This document shows positions 1 to 6,062 of a stretch of 6,097 bases of DNA, piece by piece. The notes below the pieces were generated by a model. That model was not told the DNA's origin and did no database searches. It saw only the letters and a list, made by a program, of their open reading frames with translations. This DNA is from UBA5272 sp964577625 (lineage in GTDB: Bacteria; Patescibacteriota; Minisyncoccia; Phycocordibacterales; UBA5272). The position numbers were made by a program, and so were the translations under genes. Each line of letters begins with the position of its first letter. Within the stretch, counting starts at the first letter, position 1. Location: assembly GCA_964577625.1 (NCBI GenBank), contig CAZNZP010000033.1:1-6097 (forward strand), read 5' to 3'.

Positions 1-326
1 TTATCCAAAACTTGAGAAACTTCAATATAGTCTCCGTTTCTAATTGGAGCATTTTCTAAAAGAGCTTCAGTGTAAGAATTTGCTTCGTTCAAAACATTAT
101 CTTCCCGAAGAATATTTTTATTTAAAGAATCTAAAAATCTTTTTCCATAACCCTCACCTCCTGAAGCTTCAATATCCCCATTTGCCATTTCTGAGATTTG
201 TCCCACATATTCTAAGACTTCTTTCATCTGTCCTACAAACTTTTCTTTTTCTTCTTCAGTTAAAGAGAGACGTGACAACAAAGCCACATGCTCTAAATCT
301 TTTTTTGTAAATTCAATATTAGCCAT
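1..326 (-). CDS. gatC: Asp-tRNA(Asn)/Glu-tRNA(Gln) amidotransferase subunit C (GatC), 3' partial
   Basis: This is the small subunit of the GatCAB amidotransferase, which converts misacylated Glu-tRNA(Gln) and/or Asp-tRNA(Asn) to Gln-tRNA and Asn-tRNA in the cytoplasm. GatC wraps around and stabilises GatA. The frame gives 108 codons from ATG at 326 and runs off the left edge without a stop. Seen directly: an N-terminal helix with LLSRLSLTEEE (residues 16-26), a second helix QMKEVLEYVGQISEM (33-47), then LRED (73-76), and a C-terminal NAPIRNGDYIEVSQVL (92-107). These match the family pattern of L-x-R-L-x-L-x-E-E-E, an R-E-D turn and an N-A-P then V-x-x-V ending. Family members are about 95-105 aa, so only a few codons are probably missing. 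The start lies 30 bp after the ligA stop, with no Shine-Dalgarno sequence. gatA may follow outside the window, but that is inference. Confidence 0.9.
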   Translation of the reverse strand, partial: MANIEFTKKDLEHVALLSRLSLTEEEKEKFVGQMKEVLEYVGQISEMANGDIEASGGEGYGKRFLDSLNKNILREDNVLNEANSYTEALLENAPIRNGDYIEVSQVLD

Positions 327-338
327 AATTTTATAGGT

Positions 339-347
339 ATTTTAACA
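339..347 (-). promoter_or_regulatory. Candidate extended -10 promoter for gatC
   Basis: Read on the minus strand, 347-339 is TGT-TAAAAT, an extended -10 element with five of six consensus bases in the hexamer. It sits 12 nt before the gatC ATG, so a start 6-7 nt downstream would give a leader of only about 5 nt. The hexamer at the usual -35 distance (about 362-367) is poor (TTTTAA). The DNA is AT-rich, so this rests on the TG extension and on the same arrangement recurring before other genes here. Confidence 0.4.
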
Positions 348-356
348 GAAAAATGG

Positions 357-2432
357 TTATTTTAAAAGTTTCTCAAAAGTGCTTTCATTCATAATTTTTA
401 CTCCTAAGTCTCTAGCCGTTTTCTCTTTAGTAGATATTTTACTATCTTCATTTTCTCCGAGTAATACATAGTCTGTTTTTTTAGAAACCGAAGAAGATAT
501 TTTTCCACCAAGTGATTCAATAATATTTTGAAATTCTTCTCTAGGTTTAGAAAGTGTGCCAGTGATGACGAAAGTTTTATTTTTGAAATTAGAATTTTCT
601 TTCTTTAGCTCTTTTTTTTCTTCTTTAATTCTCACAATTTTTTGCATTTCTTCTAAAAACTTTCTATTCTTTTTATTTTCAAAATATTCAAGGATAGACT
701 CTAAACTTTTTTCCCCTAAACCAGCTACAGCAAATTCCTCCTTTAATTCAAGAATTGTTTTTCCTTTTTTATTTTCTATTAATTTATCTATTTCACTCAC
801 TAAATTTTCAAAACTACCAAACTTTTTTGCTAAATCTTTAGCGGCCACTTCTCCGACTTGTCTCACACCTAAAGAAAAAATAAATTTATGTAATGGAATA
901 TCTTTAGACTTTTCTATAGCGTTTATCAAATTTTCTGCACTCTTTTCTCCAAACCCTTCTAATCCTTCAATATCTTCTTTTTTTAATTTAAAAATATCTA
1001 CAACACTTTTCACTAATCCTAAATCATAAAATTCATCAATAATTTTTTCACCTAAACCGACTATATCAAAAGCTTTTTTGGAAACAAAATAAGAAAAGTA
1101 TTCTCTGTGTTTTGCTTCACAGTCAGGATTTTTACAAAAGAGTCCTGCTGAAAATCCTGTCTTATTTAATTTATTCTCTTCTCTTTCTAATTTTGTATTA
1201 CAGACTGGGCAAGATTCTGGCATGAGAAACTTTTTGCTATTCTTTCCCCGAAGCTCTAAAATGACAGACACAATTTCTGGAATCACATCTCCTGCTTTTC
1301 TGACTACTACCGTATCTCCAATTCTCACATCCAATCTCTCTATTTCATCACTATTGTGAAGTGTAGCTCTTTTGACATGAGATCCATAAACCAAAACTTC
1401 TTCTAATTCTGCTACAGGTGTCGCTACACCAGTCCTACCAATTTGAATAGTGATATCTAAAACTTTGGTAGAAACTTCTTCAGCTGGGAATTTATAAGCC
1501 ACTCCAGCTCTAGGGCTTTTAGCTGTAAAACCAAGCAAAGCATCTATTTCTCTATCATCTACTTTTACCACCAACCCATCAATTCCAAACTCTTCAGAAT
1601 TTCTTTTATCCTTCCAAGCATCATACATTTTTTGAACCTCTTCTAAAGTTTTACAAATTTTATAATCCAAATTTACTAAAAAATTATTTTCTTTTAAAAA
1701 TTCCAATTCTTCGCTTTGAGTCTCAAAATCTCCACCTTCAATGTCGTAAGCAAAAAATCTTAAATTTCTTTTAGCTACTACACTAGTATCAAGCTGTCTC
1801 AAAGTCCCGGCTGCTAAATTTCTAGTATTAGCGTATTTAGTCAATCCCAATTCTTCTTGCTCTTTGTTTATTTTTCCCAAATCACTTTGCCTTATCCAAG
1901 CTTCACCCATCACTGTAAGTGAAATATTTTCTTTCAATTTTAATGGGATTGATTTTATCATTTTCACATTTTCAGTAATGTCTTCCCCAACTTCTCCATC
2001 ACCTCTAGTAGCCCCTCTTACTAAAATTCCATCTTTGTATGTCAAAATTACTTTGAGTCCATCTATCTTTAATTCTGAAATATATTTAAAATCTTTTTTA
2101 ATATTTTCTTTTTCTAGAATTTTTAAATTTCTTTCTTCCCATTTTTTTAATTCATTTAGGTCAAAAACATCATCATAGCTCCACTGCTTAACTTCGTGGC
2201 GAACTTTTTCAAACTTTTCTAAAATCTTTCCACCAACTCTCTTGGTAGGACTGTCTTCGGTAGCTAGCTCTGGATTTTCTTCTTCTAGTTTTATAAGTTC
2301 AGAAAAAAGAGAATCATAAACACTGTCTTCTATTTCTGGTGAATCTTCTACATGATATAAATACTGATGTTTTTCAATCAGTTTTTTAAGCTCAAAAACA
2401 CGCTCTCGTATCTCTTTTTTTGAGTTTTTCAT
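357..2432 (-). CDS. ligA: NAD-dependent DNA ligase LigA
   Basis: This enzyme seals nicks in replication and repair using NAD+ to adenylate itself. At 691 aa it is full length for the family (E. coli 671). Domains in order are as follows. Domain Ia (about 1-70) has the NMN-binding pattern YLYHVEDSPEIEDSVYD (Y26, H27, D36, Y39, D40). The adenylation domain (about 70-320) has the catalytic lysine in KIDG (K122), ATRGDG (141-146), GEAWI (176-180), RN then AAGTLRQLD (204-215), IDGLVVK (284-290) and AYKFPAEE (312-319). The OB fold has GRTGVATPVAEL and RKAGDVIPEIV. A four-Cys zinc finger uses C408, C411, C433 and C438. Helix-hairpin-helix repeats span about 455-600 and a C-terminal BRCT domain spans about 615-691. 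All catalytic motifs are intact. ATG at 2432 places domain Ia correctly, and no SD precedes it. It lies 31 bp downstream of the last pilin gene and likely has its own promoter. Confidence 0.98.
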   Translation of the reverse strand: MKNSKKEIRERVFELKKLIEKHQYLYHVEDSPEIEDSVYDSLFSELIKLEEENPELATEDSPTKRVGGKILEKFEKVRHEVKQWSYDDVFDLNELKKWEERNLKILEKENIKKDFKYISELKIDGLKVILTYKDGILVRGATRGDGEVGEDITENVKMIKSIPLKLKENISLTVMGEAWIRQSDLGKINKEQEELGLTKYANTRNLAAGTLRQLDTSVVAKRNLRFFAYDIEGGDFETQSEELEFLKENNFLVNLDYKICKTLEEVQKMYDAWKDKRNSEEFGIDGLVVKVDDREIDALLGFTAKSPRAGVAYKFPAEEVSTKVLDITIQIGRTGVATPVAELEEVLVYGSHVKRATLHNSDEIERLDVRIGDTVVVRKAGDVIPEIVSVILELRGKNSKKFLMPESCPVCNTKLEREENKLNKTGFSAGLFCKNPDCEAKHREYFSYFVSKKAFDIVGLGEKIIDEFYDLGLVKSVVDIFKLKKEDIEGLEGFGEKSAENLINAIEKSKDIPLHKFIFSLGVRQVGEVAAKDLAKKFGSFENLVSEIDKLIENKKGKTILELKEEFAVAGLGEKSLESILEYFENKKNRKFLEEMQKIVRIKEEKKELKKENSNFKNKTFVITGTLSKPREEFQNIIESLGGKISSSVSKKTDYVLLGENEDSKISTKEKTARDLGVKIMNESTFEKLLK

Positions 2433-2438
2433 TCTTAG

Positions 2439-2447
2439 ATTATAGCA
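2439..2447 (-). promoter_or_regulatory. Candidate extended -10 promoter for ligA (leaderless)
   Basis: Minus-strand bases 2447-2439 read TGC-TATAAT, a perfect extended -10 element. Only six bases separate it from the ligA ATG at 2432, so transcription starting 6-7 nt downstream would begin at or next to the A of the start codon and give a leaderless mRNA. The hexamer 17 bp upstream (2462-2467, TTAATT) is a weak -35 and overlaps the stop codon of the preceding pilin gene. This is the strongest promoter match in the window. Confidence 0.55.
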
Positions 2448-2461
2448 AATTTAAGCTATAA
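2440..2461 (-). repeat. 7-bp inverted repeat overlapping the ligA -10 box
   Basis: The arms TTATAGC (2461-2455) and GCTATAA (2446-2440) are perfect inverted complements around an 8-nt spacer. The downstream arm contains most of the ligA -10 hexamer. The repeat begins two bases after the stop codon of the pilin cassette. It could be an operator whose bound protein would block ligA transcription, or a weak 3' hairpin of the pilin mRNA. A classical terminator is unlikely because each arm has only two G:C pairs and no T-run follows. In AT-rich DNA chance is also possible. Confidence 0.35.
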
Positions 2462-2463
2462 AA

Positions 2464-3210
2464 TTAATCACTAGAATATCTAAATATTGTCCTACTAACA
2501 GTGTTTTTGTTGTTTAAATCGCAGCTAGAATATCCTGTGGAAATAATACTATATTTAGCTGTAACAGTAGTATTATTCAAAGATTGCTTATTAAAATCAA
2601 CCACTACACATCTAAAAATATCTTTACCAGCAGGATCTTTTTCTCTAATCACTAAACCAAAAGTTGTGGTGGCTTGATTAATATTTCCCACAATAGAATA
2701 AGAAGTTATTTTATTTTTTAAGTTATTAATAACCAAATCTCTATTTGCAACAAATCCAGCAGAAAAAGAGTTGGTATTTGCATCACTAAAGATACGATTA
2801 TAAGTATTATCTTTCGCACTACAAATAATGCTTATCTTATAATTATTAATATTTATAGTAGTTGGAATAGAGGTGGTGGCAAAAAATACATTTAGTAAGG
2901 CATTACTTTCAAAATCAGCTTTGGGTGTAGTAGTAACCCTATTTAAAAACAAAGGAATACCTTTAGAGTTGTCTCTAAAAACATTATCAACATATTGGGC
3001 GCATTCTAAACCACTATCTGCTGCAAAATAAGCTTCTCTATTATTAGCGACCATTCTAGAAAAAATAACTTCTCTTTCTATAATTTTAGCTACAGTTAGA
3101 GCGAAAGATAAAATAATAGAAGAAAGAGTTAGAGTCATTATTAAAATATACCCAGGTTCAGTTCCAGTTTGTCTTTTATTTATTTTTTTATTTAAAATTT
3201 TATCTTTCAT
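2464..3210 (-). CDS. GspK/PilX-like minor pseudopilin
   Basis: This is a prepilin-like protein of 248 aa and the last gene of the pilin cassette. The N-terminus is a long basic leader (residues 1-20, rich in Lys) ending in PG, then a hydrophobic helix YILIMTLTLSSIILSFAL (21-38). G20-Y21 is the likely PilD site, but position +5 after cleavage is Met, not the usual Glu. GspK of type II secretion likewise lacks that Glu. After the helix comes REVIFSRMVANNREAYFAADSGLECA (46-71 region), the pattern of PilX N-terminal domains (helix followed by A-x-x-A-A-x-x-G-L-E). The C-terminus has ISTGYSSCD (223-231) and a Ser-Arg-Thr segment. Cys are at 70, 130, 201 and 230. ATG at 3210 overlaps the upstream gene by 11 bp. 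An in-frame TTG at 3222 would add four residues but is less likely. No SD is visible. The inferred role is tip component of a type IV pilus-like fibre. Confidence 0.8.
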   Translation of the reverse strand: MKDKILNKKINKRQTGTEPGYILIMTLTLSSIILSFALTVAKIIEREVIFSRMVANNREAYFAADSGLECAQYVDNVFRDNSKGIPLFLNRVTTTPKADFESNALLNVFFATTSIPTTININNYKISIICSAKDNTYNRIFSDANTNSFSAGFVANRDLVINNLKNKITSYSIVGNINQATTTFGLVIREKDPAGKDIFRCVVVDFNKQSLNNTTVTAKYSIISTGYSSCDLNNKNTVSRTIFRYSSD

Positions 3211-3847
3211 ATATATAATCAACGACTTTCATAAATCTTTTTGGTGTGTAATAAACATCTACTTCTATTCTTAGAGCGGTATCTGAGATTTTGGTTATTC
3301 TAGTTGTCCTTTTAAAATCTGAAGCTTGCCCGTTTAAACAATTATAATTACCATAAAGAGTGTCATATTTTAAAGTTCCGCAAGTTGTTACTCCTCTATC
3401 ATTAATATTTGTTAAAAGGTCAAAAGACGCCTTGTCTAAATAAATATAGTCATTTAATCTATTATTAATTGTATTGAGAAATAAATTCCAAGCAATAGCG
3501 CGAGGGTTAGTACCAGAAGTTTGTAAAATATCTTTTGTTACAACTATAGAAGTTCCACCAAAATTACAATCGGCAGATTCTATAGTTTCCTTATCTTCAC
3601 TGTAAATATAACTAATGTTCTTACAAGCCAGAACAAAACTATCTCTATAAGCTCTAAAATTCTCAACTATATCTTCAGCTAAAAAAGAAGCGGCAATTCT
3701 ATTTCTTTCTTGACGAACCATGGCAACAGAATTAACAATTAAACCTAAAGGACCAACTACAGCCATGACAATAATAGTCATAGAAACCATCGCCTCTATT
3801 AGAGTAAATCCTTTTTGATTTTTATTTTTAAGTTTAAAAATTTTCAT
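3200..3847 (-). CDS. GspI/PilV-like minor pilin (prepilin-type protein)
   Basis: This 215-aa prepilin carries a classic class III signal, KG-FTLIE (cleavage after G13, Glu18 at +5), followed by the hydrophobic helix to about residue 40. The segment after the helix, RQERNRIAASFLAEDIVE then FRAYRD (45-69), matches the GspI/PilV pattern in which the helix continues through A-x-x-L-A-E and an E-x-x-R stretch. The globular part has four Cys (75, 94, 156, 170) and ends in beta-strand-like segments (TRITKISDTALRIEVDVYY, 182-200). The ATG at 3847 lies one base after the stop of the GspJ-like gene, so translation is probably coupled. Its end overlaps the start of the GspK/PilX-like gene. The GspI/PilV assignment rests on pattern recognition, while the prepilin assignment is secure. 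Confidence 0.85.
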   Translation of the reverse strand: MKIFKLKNKNQKGFTLIEAMVSMTIIVMAVVGPLGLIVNSVAMVRQERNRIAASFLAEDIVENFRAYRDSFVLACKNISYIYSEDKETIESADCNFGGTSIVVTKDILQTSGTNPRAIAWNLFLNTINNRLNDYIYLDKASFDLLTNINDRGVTTCGTLKYDTLYGNYNCLNGQASDFKRTTRITKISDTALRIEVDVYYTPKRFMKVVDYIYER

Positions 3848-3848
3848 A

Positions 3849-4508
3849 TTAATTATCTAATAATCTTTGAGTGATAGTGGTCTGAGCTGAAAAAGTGGTG
3901 GTAGAAACTATAGCTCCATTTTTTTTGATAGAAAAATCTATAACACCAGTAGTGGTCAAAAACACTTTTGGTTGTAAATAATCAGTTCTAGATATTCCAC
4001 TTAATTCAAAATTTAAACTGACAACCTTAAAACCAGTAGATGTGAGTGACACATCTCCAAAAACAAGATCTCTCATAAAAGATGTCCCACTTCTATTATA
4101 TTTTACTTGGTTAATAGTAGAGCTGGCTGTATTAAAATAATAAACTATCTTTTCATCCGTTTTACCTTGTGGGAAAAAAGCTATAGCATTACATTTTCCT
4201 ATTGCACTAGTAGCTGGTAAAACATTATAATTTGGATTTAGTGTGCTAGCAAAATTGCCAATAGAATTTACACAAAGATAATCTGTACCAAATTTTATTT
4301 CCCTACTCATAGTGTCTAATACTAAATTAATATTATCAGTAATAATTCTACTACCAGAAACTCTATCATAACCATTTTGTGCTGCGAAAAGAATTGTGAG
4401 AGCCCCGAGAGCTACAACGGTAAAAACCGTGGTGGCAATCAAAAGCTCAATCATGGTATATCCTGCAACATTTTTTATTTTATTTTTCTTAAAAAGAAAT
4501 GTTTTCAT
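3849..4508 (-). CDS. GspJ/PilW-like minor pilin (prepilin-type protein)
   Basis: This 219-aa prepilin has a 16-residue basic leader and the cleavage motif AG-YTMIE (after G16, Glu21 at +5), then a hydrophobic helix to about residue 43. The helix continuation, SRIITDNINLVLDTMSREIKFG (53-74), resembles GspJ/PilW, where a long amphipathic helix ends in M/L-x-R-D/E-I. The C-terminal domain is beta-rich with a late FSAQTTITQRLLD (206-218), a phrase I associate with prepilins of Parcubacteria-type genomes. Two Cys (79, 106) could form one disulfide. The ATG at 4508 is 19 bp after the GspH-like stop, with no SD. TATAAT at 4511-4516 is too close to the start to serve as its -10. It is likely co-transcribed with its neighbours and would insert in the inner membrane before fibre assembly. 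Confidence 0.85.
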   Translation of the reverse strand: MKTFLFKKNKIKNVAGYTMIELLIATTVFTVVALGALTILFAAQNGYDRVSGSRIITDNINLVLDTMSREIKFGTDYLCVNSIGNFASTLNPNYNVLPATSAIGKCNAIAFFPQGKTDEKIVYYFNTASSTINQVKYNRSGTSFMRDLVFGDVSLTSTGFKVVSLNFELSGISRTDYLQPKVFLTTTGVIDFSIKKNGAIVSTTTFSAQTTITQRLLDN

Positions 4509-4527
4509 AAATTATAATTAAATTTTA

Positions 4528-5154
4528 CTATTGGCAAAAGCCAGAAGAAAAAGAAATTTGACCTACATAATACATATCTATTCTTTTTTTGTAAGCACCA
4601 TTAACAGAGCTAATTTCTAAACAAACTCTATTTATTTTTTCAGTCTTACCTGGAATGGTATTAATATAAGTTGTAGGATTAGTTGGATTTGGCACAGAAA
4701 ATTCTATATAAGATTTTGGTTTTAAAAAATAAATTACAACTTTTGTAGCTGACTGATAAGTAGCACAACCGTTTGCACAAATTTTGCTAATATAATTTCC
4801 AGAATCTATAAGCAAATTCTGCTCCGGACGTGCAGAGAGAATCTCTGAAGTTGTAAAAACTCCAAGACTTGTTTTGTAAAATGGTTCCACCTTATTTTTA
4901 TTAGCCAAATCTACAAATACACCATATCCAACATTAGGGATATCTGCTGCTACAAAGCTAGAAGTTTTATTTTGCATTTCTCGTATCAACATAGTGACTG
5001 AATTAACATCATTTAGTAAAGTACTAACAACTTTGTTGTAGCGAAAAGAAGCAGACAAAGCTATGGTACTCATAATAGAAATTATAGCTAATACCGCAAG
5101 TAGCTCTATAAGTGAATAACCTTTTAAAGTTTTATTTAACCTTAAGTTTTTCAT
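4528..5154 (-). CDS. GspH/FimU-like minor pilin (prepilin-type protein)
   Basis: This 208-aa prepilin is the first gene of the four-pilin cassette. The class III signal is KG-YSLIE (cleavage after G12, Glu17 at +5) with helix YSLIELLAVLAIISIMSTIALSA (13-35 region). After the helix, VNSVTMLIREMQNK (50-63) and GYGVFVD (76-82) fit GspH/FimU-type pseudopilins, which have a helix followed by a short beta domain. Later segments are IYFLKPKSYIEF (141-152) and CLEISSVNG (178-186), and the protein ends in GFCQ. Four Cys (126, 130, 178, 207) suggest two disulfides. The stop is TAG. The ATG is 34 bp after the pilD stop, with a candidate extended -10 in that gap and no SD. The alternative reading is a generic type IV pilin, but divergence from the other three argues for a minor pilin. 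Confidence 0.85.
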   Translation of the reverse strand: MKNLRLNKTLKGYSLIELLAVLAIISIMSTIALSASFRYNKVVSTLLNDVNSVTMLIREMQNKTSSFVAADIPNVGYGVFVDLANKNKVEPFYKTSLGVFTTSEILSARPEQNLLIDSGNYISKICANGCATYQSATKVVIYFLKPKSYIEFSVPNPTNPTTYINTIPGKTEKINRVCLEISSVNGAYKKRIDMYYVGQISFSSGFCQ

Positions 5155-5161
5155 TACTAAT

Positions 5162-5170
5162 ATTTTAACA
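5162..5170 (-). promoter_or_regulatory. Candidate extended -10 promoter for the four-pilin cassette
   Basis: Minus-strand 5170-5162 reads TGT-TAAAAT, the same sequence found before gatC. Seven bases separate it from the ATG at 5154, so a start 6-7 nt downstream would make the mRNA leaderless. No recognisable -35 is present (5185-5190 is AAAATT). If real, the four pilins have a promoter separate from pilD. Confidence 0.45.
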
Positions 5171-5188
5171 CAAAATCTTCTCTAAATT

Positions 5189-6019
5189 TTAAAAGAAAAG
5201 TGAAGAGATTCCCATAATATCTAATTGAAGAAACATGACTATTACTGTAGCCAAGATAATAAATGGAGCAAATGGGATTTGAGATTTTTTATGATATTTT
5301 TTAGGACGAAGATATAATAAAATCAAAGAAACAATTGCTCCTATCCAAATAGAAAGTAAAAAGATAGAAAATCCAAAAACAAACCCAGCTAAATAACCAA
5401 TACCAAAATAGACTAAAATATCACCAAAACCTACAGCTTTTTTCTTGGAAAATATATAAATAAGGAAAAATGGTAAAGCTATAAGAAATCCAGAAAACAA
5501 ATCCAACCAAAATAAAATAGTGAATCCACCATAAACAGCTTCCCAATTAAAAGCTTTATATGATTCAAAAACTAATCCAATAATAATTAAAACTAAAGCA
5601 TAATTAGTAGGGACTAATTTATTTTTTAAATCATAGTTAAAGATTACCCCAAAAACAATAAAGATTACTGCAAAAAGAAAAGCTAAAACTGTCCCGAGTA
5701 GTAAACTTTTTTCTCCTCCAAACATAAAATAATCTTTTAAAAAGACTTCATAAGATAAAATTGCAAAAACACCTCCAGCTACTTCTATCCAAAAATGTTC
5801 TGCTCCAATTTTAGTTTTACATTTTCTACATTTACCTCTTAAAAATAAATAAGATAAGACAGGTATAGTCTCGTACCATTTTAACCTTCTAGCACAGGAC
5901 TGACAAATACTTCCACCTTTTATATAAGACTTTATATAAAGCCGATCAACAATTACTCCCACAAAGCTACCAAAAGCTGCTCCTATAAAAAATAAAAAAA
6001 TGTAAAGAATTAAGTTCAT
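5189..6019 (-). CDS. pilD: Prepilin peptidase / N-methyltransferase (PilD, A24 family)
   Basis: This is an inner-membrane aspartic peptidase that removes the leader of prepilins after Gly and, in bifunctional members, methylates the new N-terminus. At 276 aa it is of usual length. The N-terminal part shows FIGAAFGSFVGVIVDRL (11-27), then the cytoplasmic zinc-type loop with C39xxC42 and C64xxC67 and ETIPVLSYLFLRGKC between, as in the family. The membrane core has several hydrophobic segments (about 76-93, 105-128, 138-152, 165-190, 200-236 and 248-267). The catalytic pair is probably D130 (FNYDLKNKLVP) and D200 in GFGD (197-200), matching the GxGD signature, although the residue two after D200 is Leu where Lys is common. 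The conserved IPFAPF is at 248-253. The natural substrates are evident next door: the downstream cassette has three canonical cleavage sites and one divergent site. No SD precedes the ATG. Confidence 0.97.
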   Translation of the reverse strand: MNLILYIFLFFIGAAFGSFVGVIVDRLYIKSYIKGGSICQSCARRLKWYETIPVLSYLFLRGKCRKCKTKIGAEHFWIEVAGGVFAILSYEVFLKDYFMFGGEKSLLLGTVLAFLFAVIFIVFGVIFNYDLKNKLVPTNYALVLIIIGLVFESYKAFNWEAVYGGFTILFWLDLFSGFLIALPFFLIYIFSKKKAVGFGDILVYFGIGYLAGFVFGFSIFLLSIWIGAIVSLILLYLRPKKYHKKSQIPFAPFIILATVIVMFLQLDIMGISSLFF

Positions 6020-6040
6020 ATAAGTGATTTTTATAAATAC

Positions 6041-6049
6041 ATTTTATCA
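6041..6049 (-). promoter_or_regulatory. Candidate extended -10 promoter for pilD
   Basis: Minus-strand 6049-6041 reads TGA-TAAAAT, a five-of-six -10 hexamer with the TG extension. It lies 21 nt before the pilD ATG, so the predicted leader is about 14 nt, too short for a usual SD region, and none is seen. The -35 zone (about 6064-6069, TTTATT) is weak and overlaps the T-rich tail of the upstream terminator. Confidence 0.45.
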
Positions 6050-6062
6050 TATTTAATTTTTT

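Noticed and set aside
44..310. Plus-strand open frame of 88 codons
   Set aside because: It lies antisense to gatC, whose family motifs are clear, and its product is a Leu/His/Phe-rich string typical of the reverse frame of an AT-rich gene.
330..335. TATAAA on the minus strand just before gatC
   Set aside because: It is three bases from the ATG and would start transcripts inside the gene. The TGT-TAAAAT at 339-347 is a better candidate.
556..1029. Plus-strand open frame of 157 codons
   Set aside because: It is fully antisense to the HhH/BRCT region of ligA. Its Ser/Phe/Leu-rich product shows no recognisable domain.
1864..2178. Plus-strand open frame of 104 codons
   Set aside because: It is antisense to the LigA adenylation domain, has no recognisable motif, and has the composition of a shadow frame.
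2440..2461. Intrinsic terminator at the end of the pilin cassette
   Set aside because: The hairpin arms hold only two G:C pairs each and no T-run follows, so it is kept as an inverted repeat or possible operator.
3177..3205. T/A-rich low-complexity tract as a regulatory or slippage site
   Set aside because: It encodes the Lys/Asn/Ile-rich basic leader of the GspK/PilX-like protein, which explains its composition, and the frame is intact.
4511..4516. TATAAT on the minus strand before the GspJ-like gene
   Set aside because: It is only two bases from the ATG, so transcription would begin inside the gene. There is no TG extension, and such hexamers are common in AT-rich DNA.
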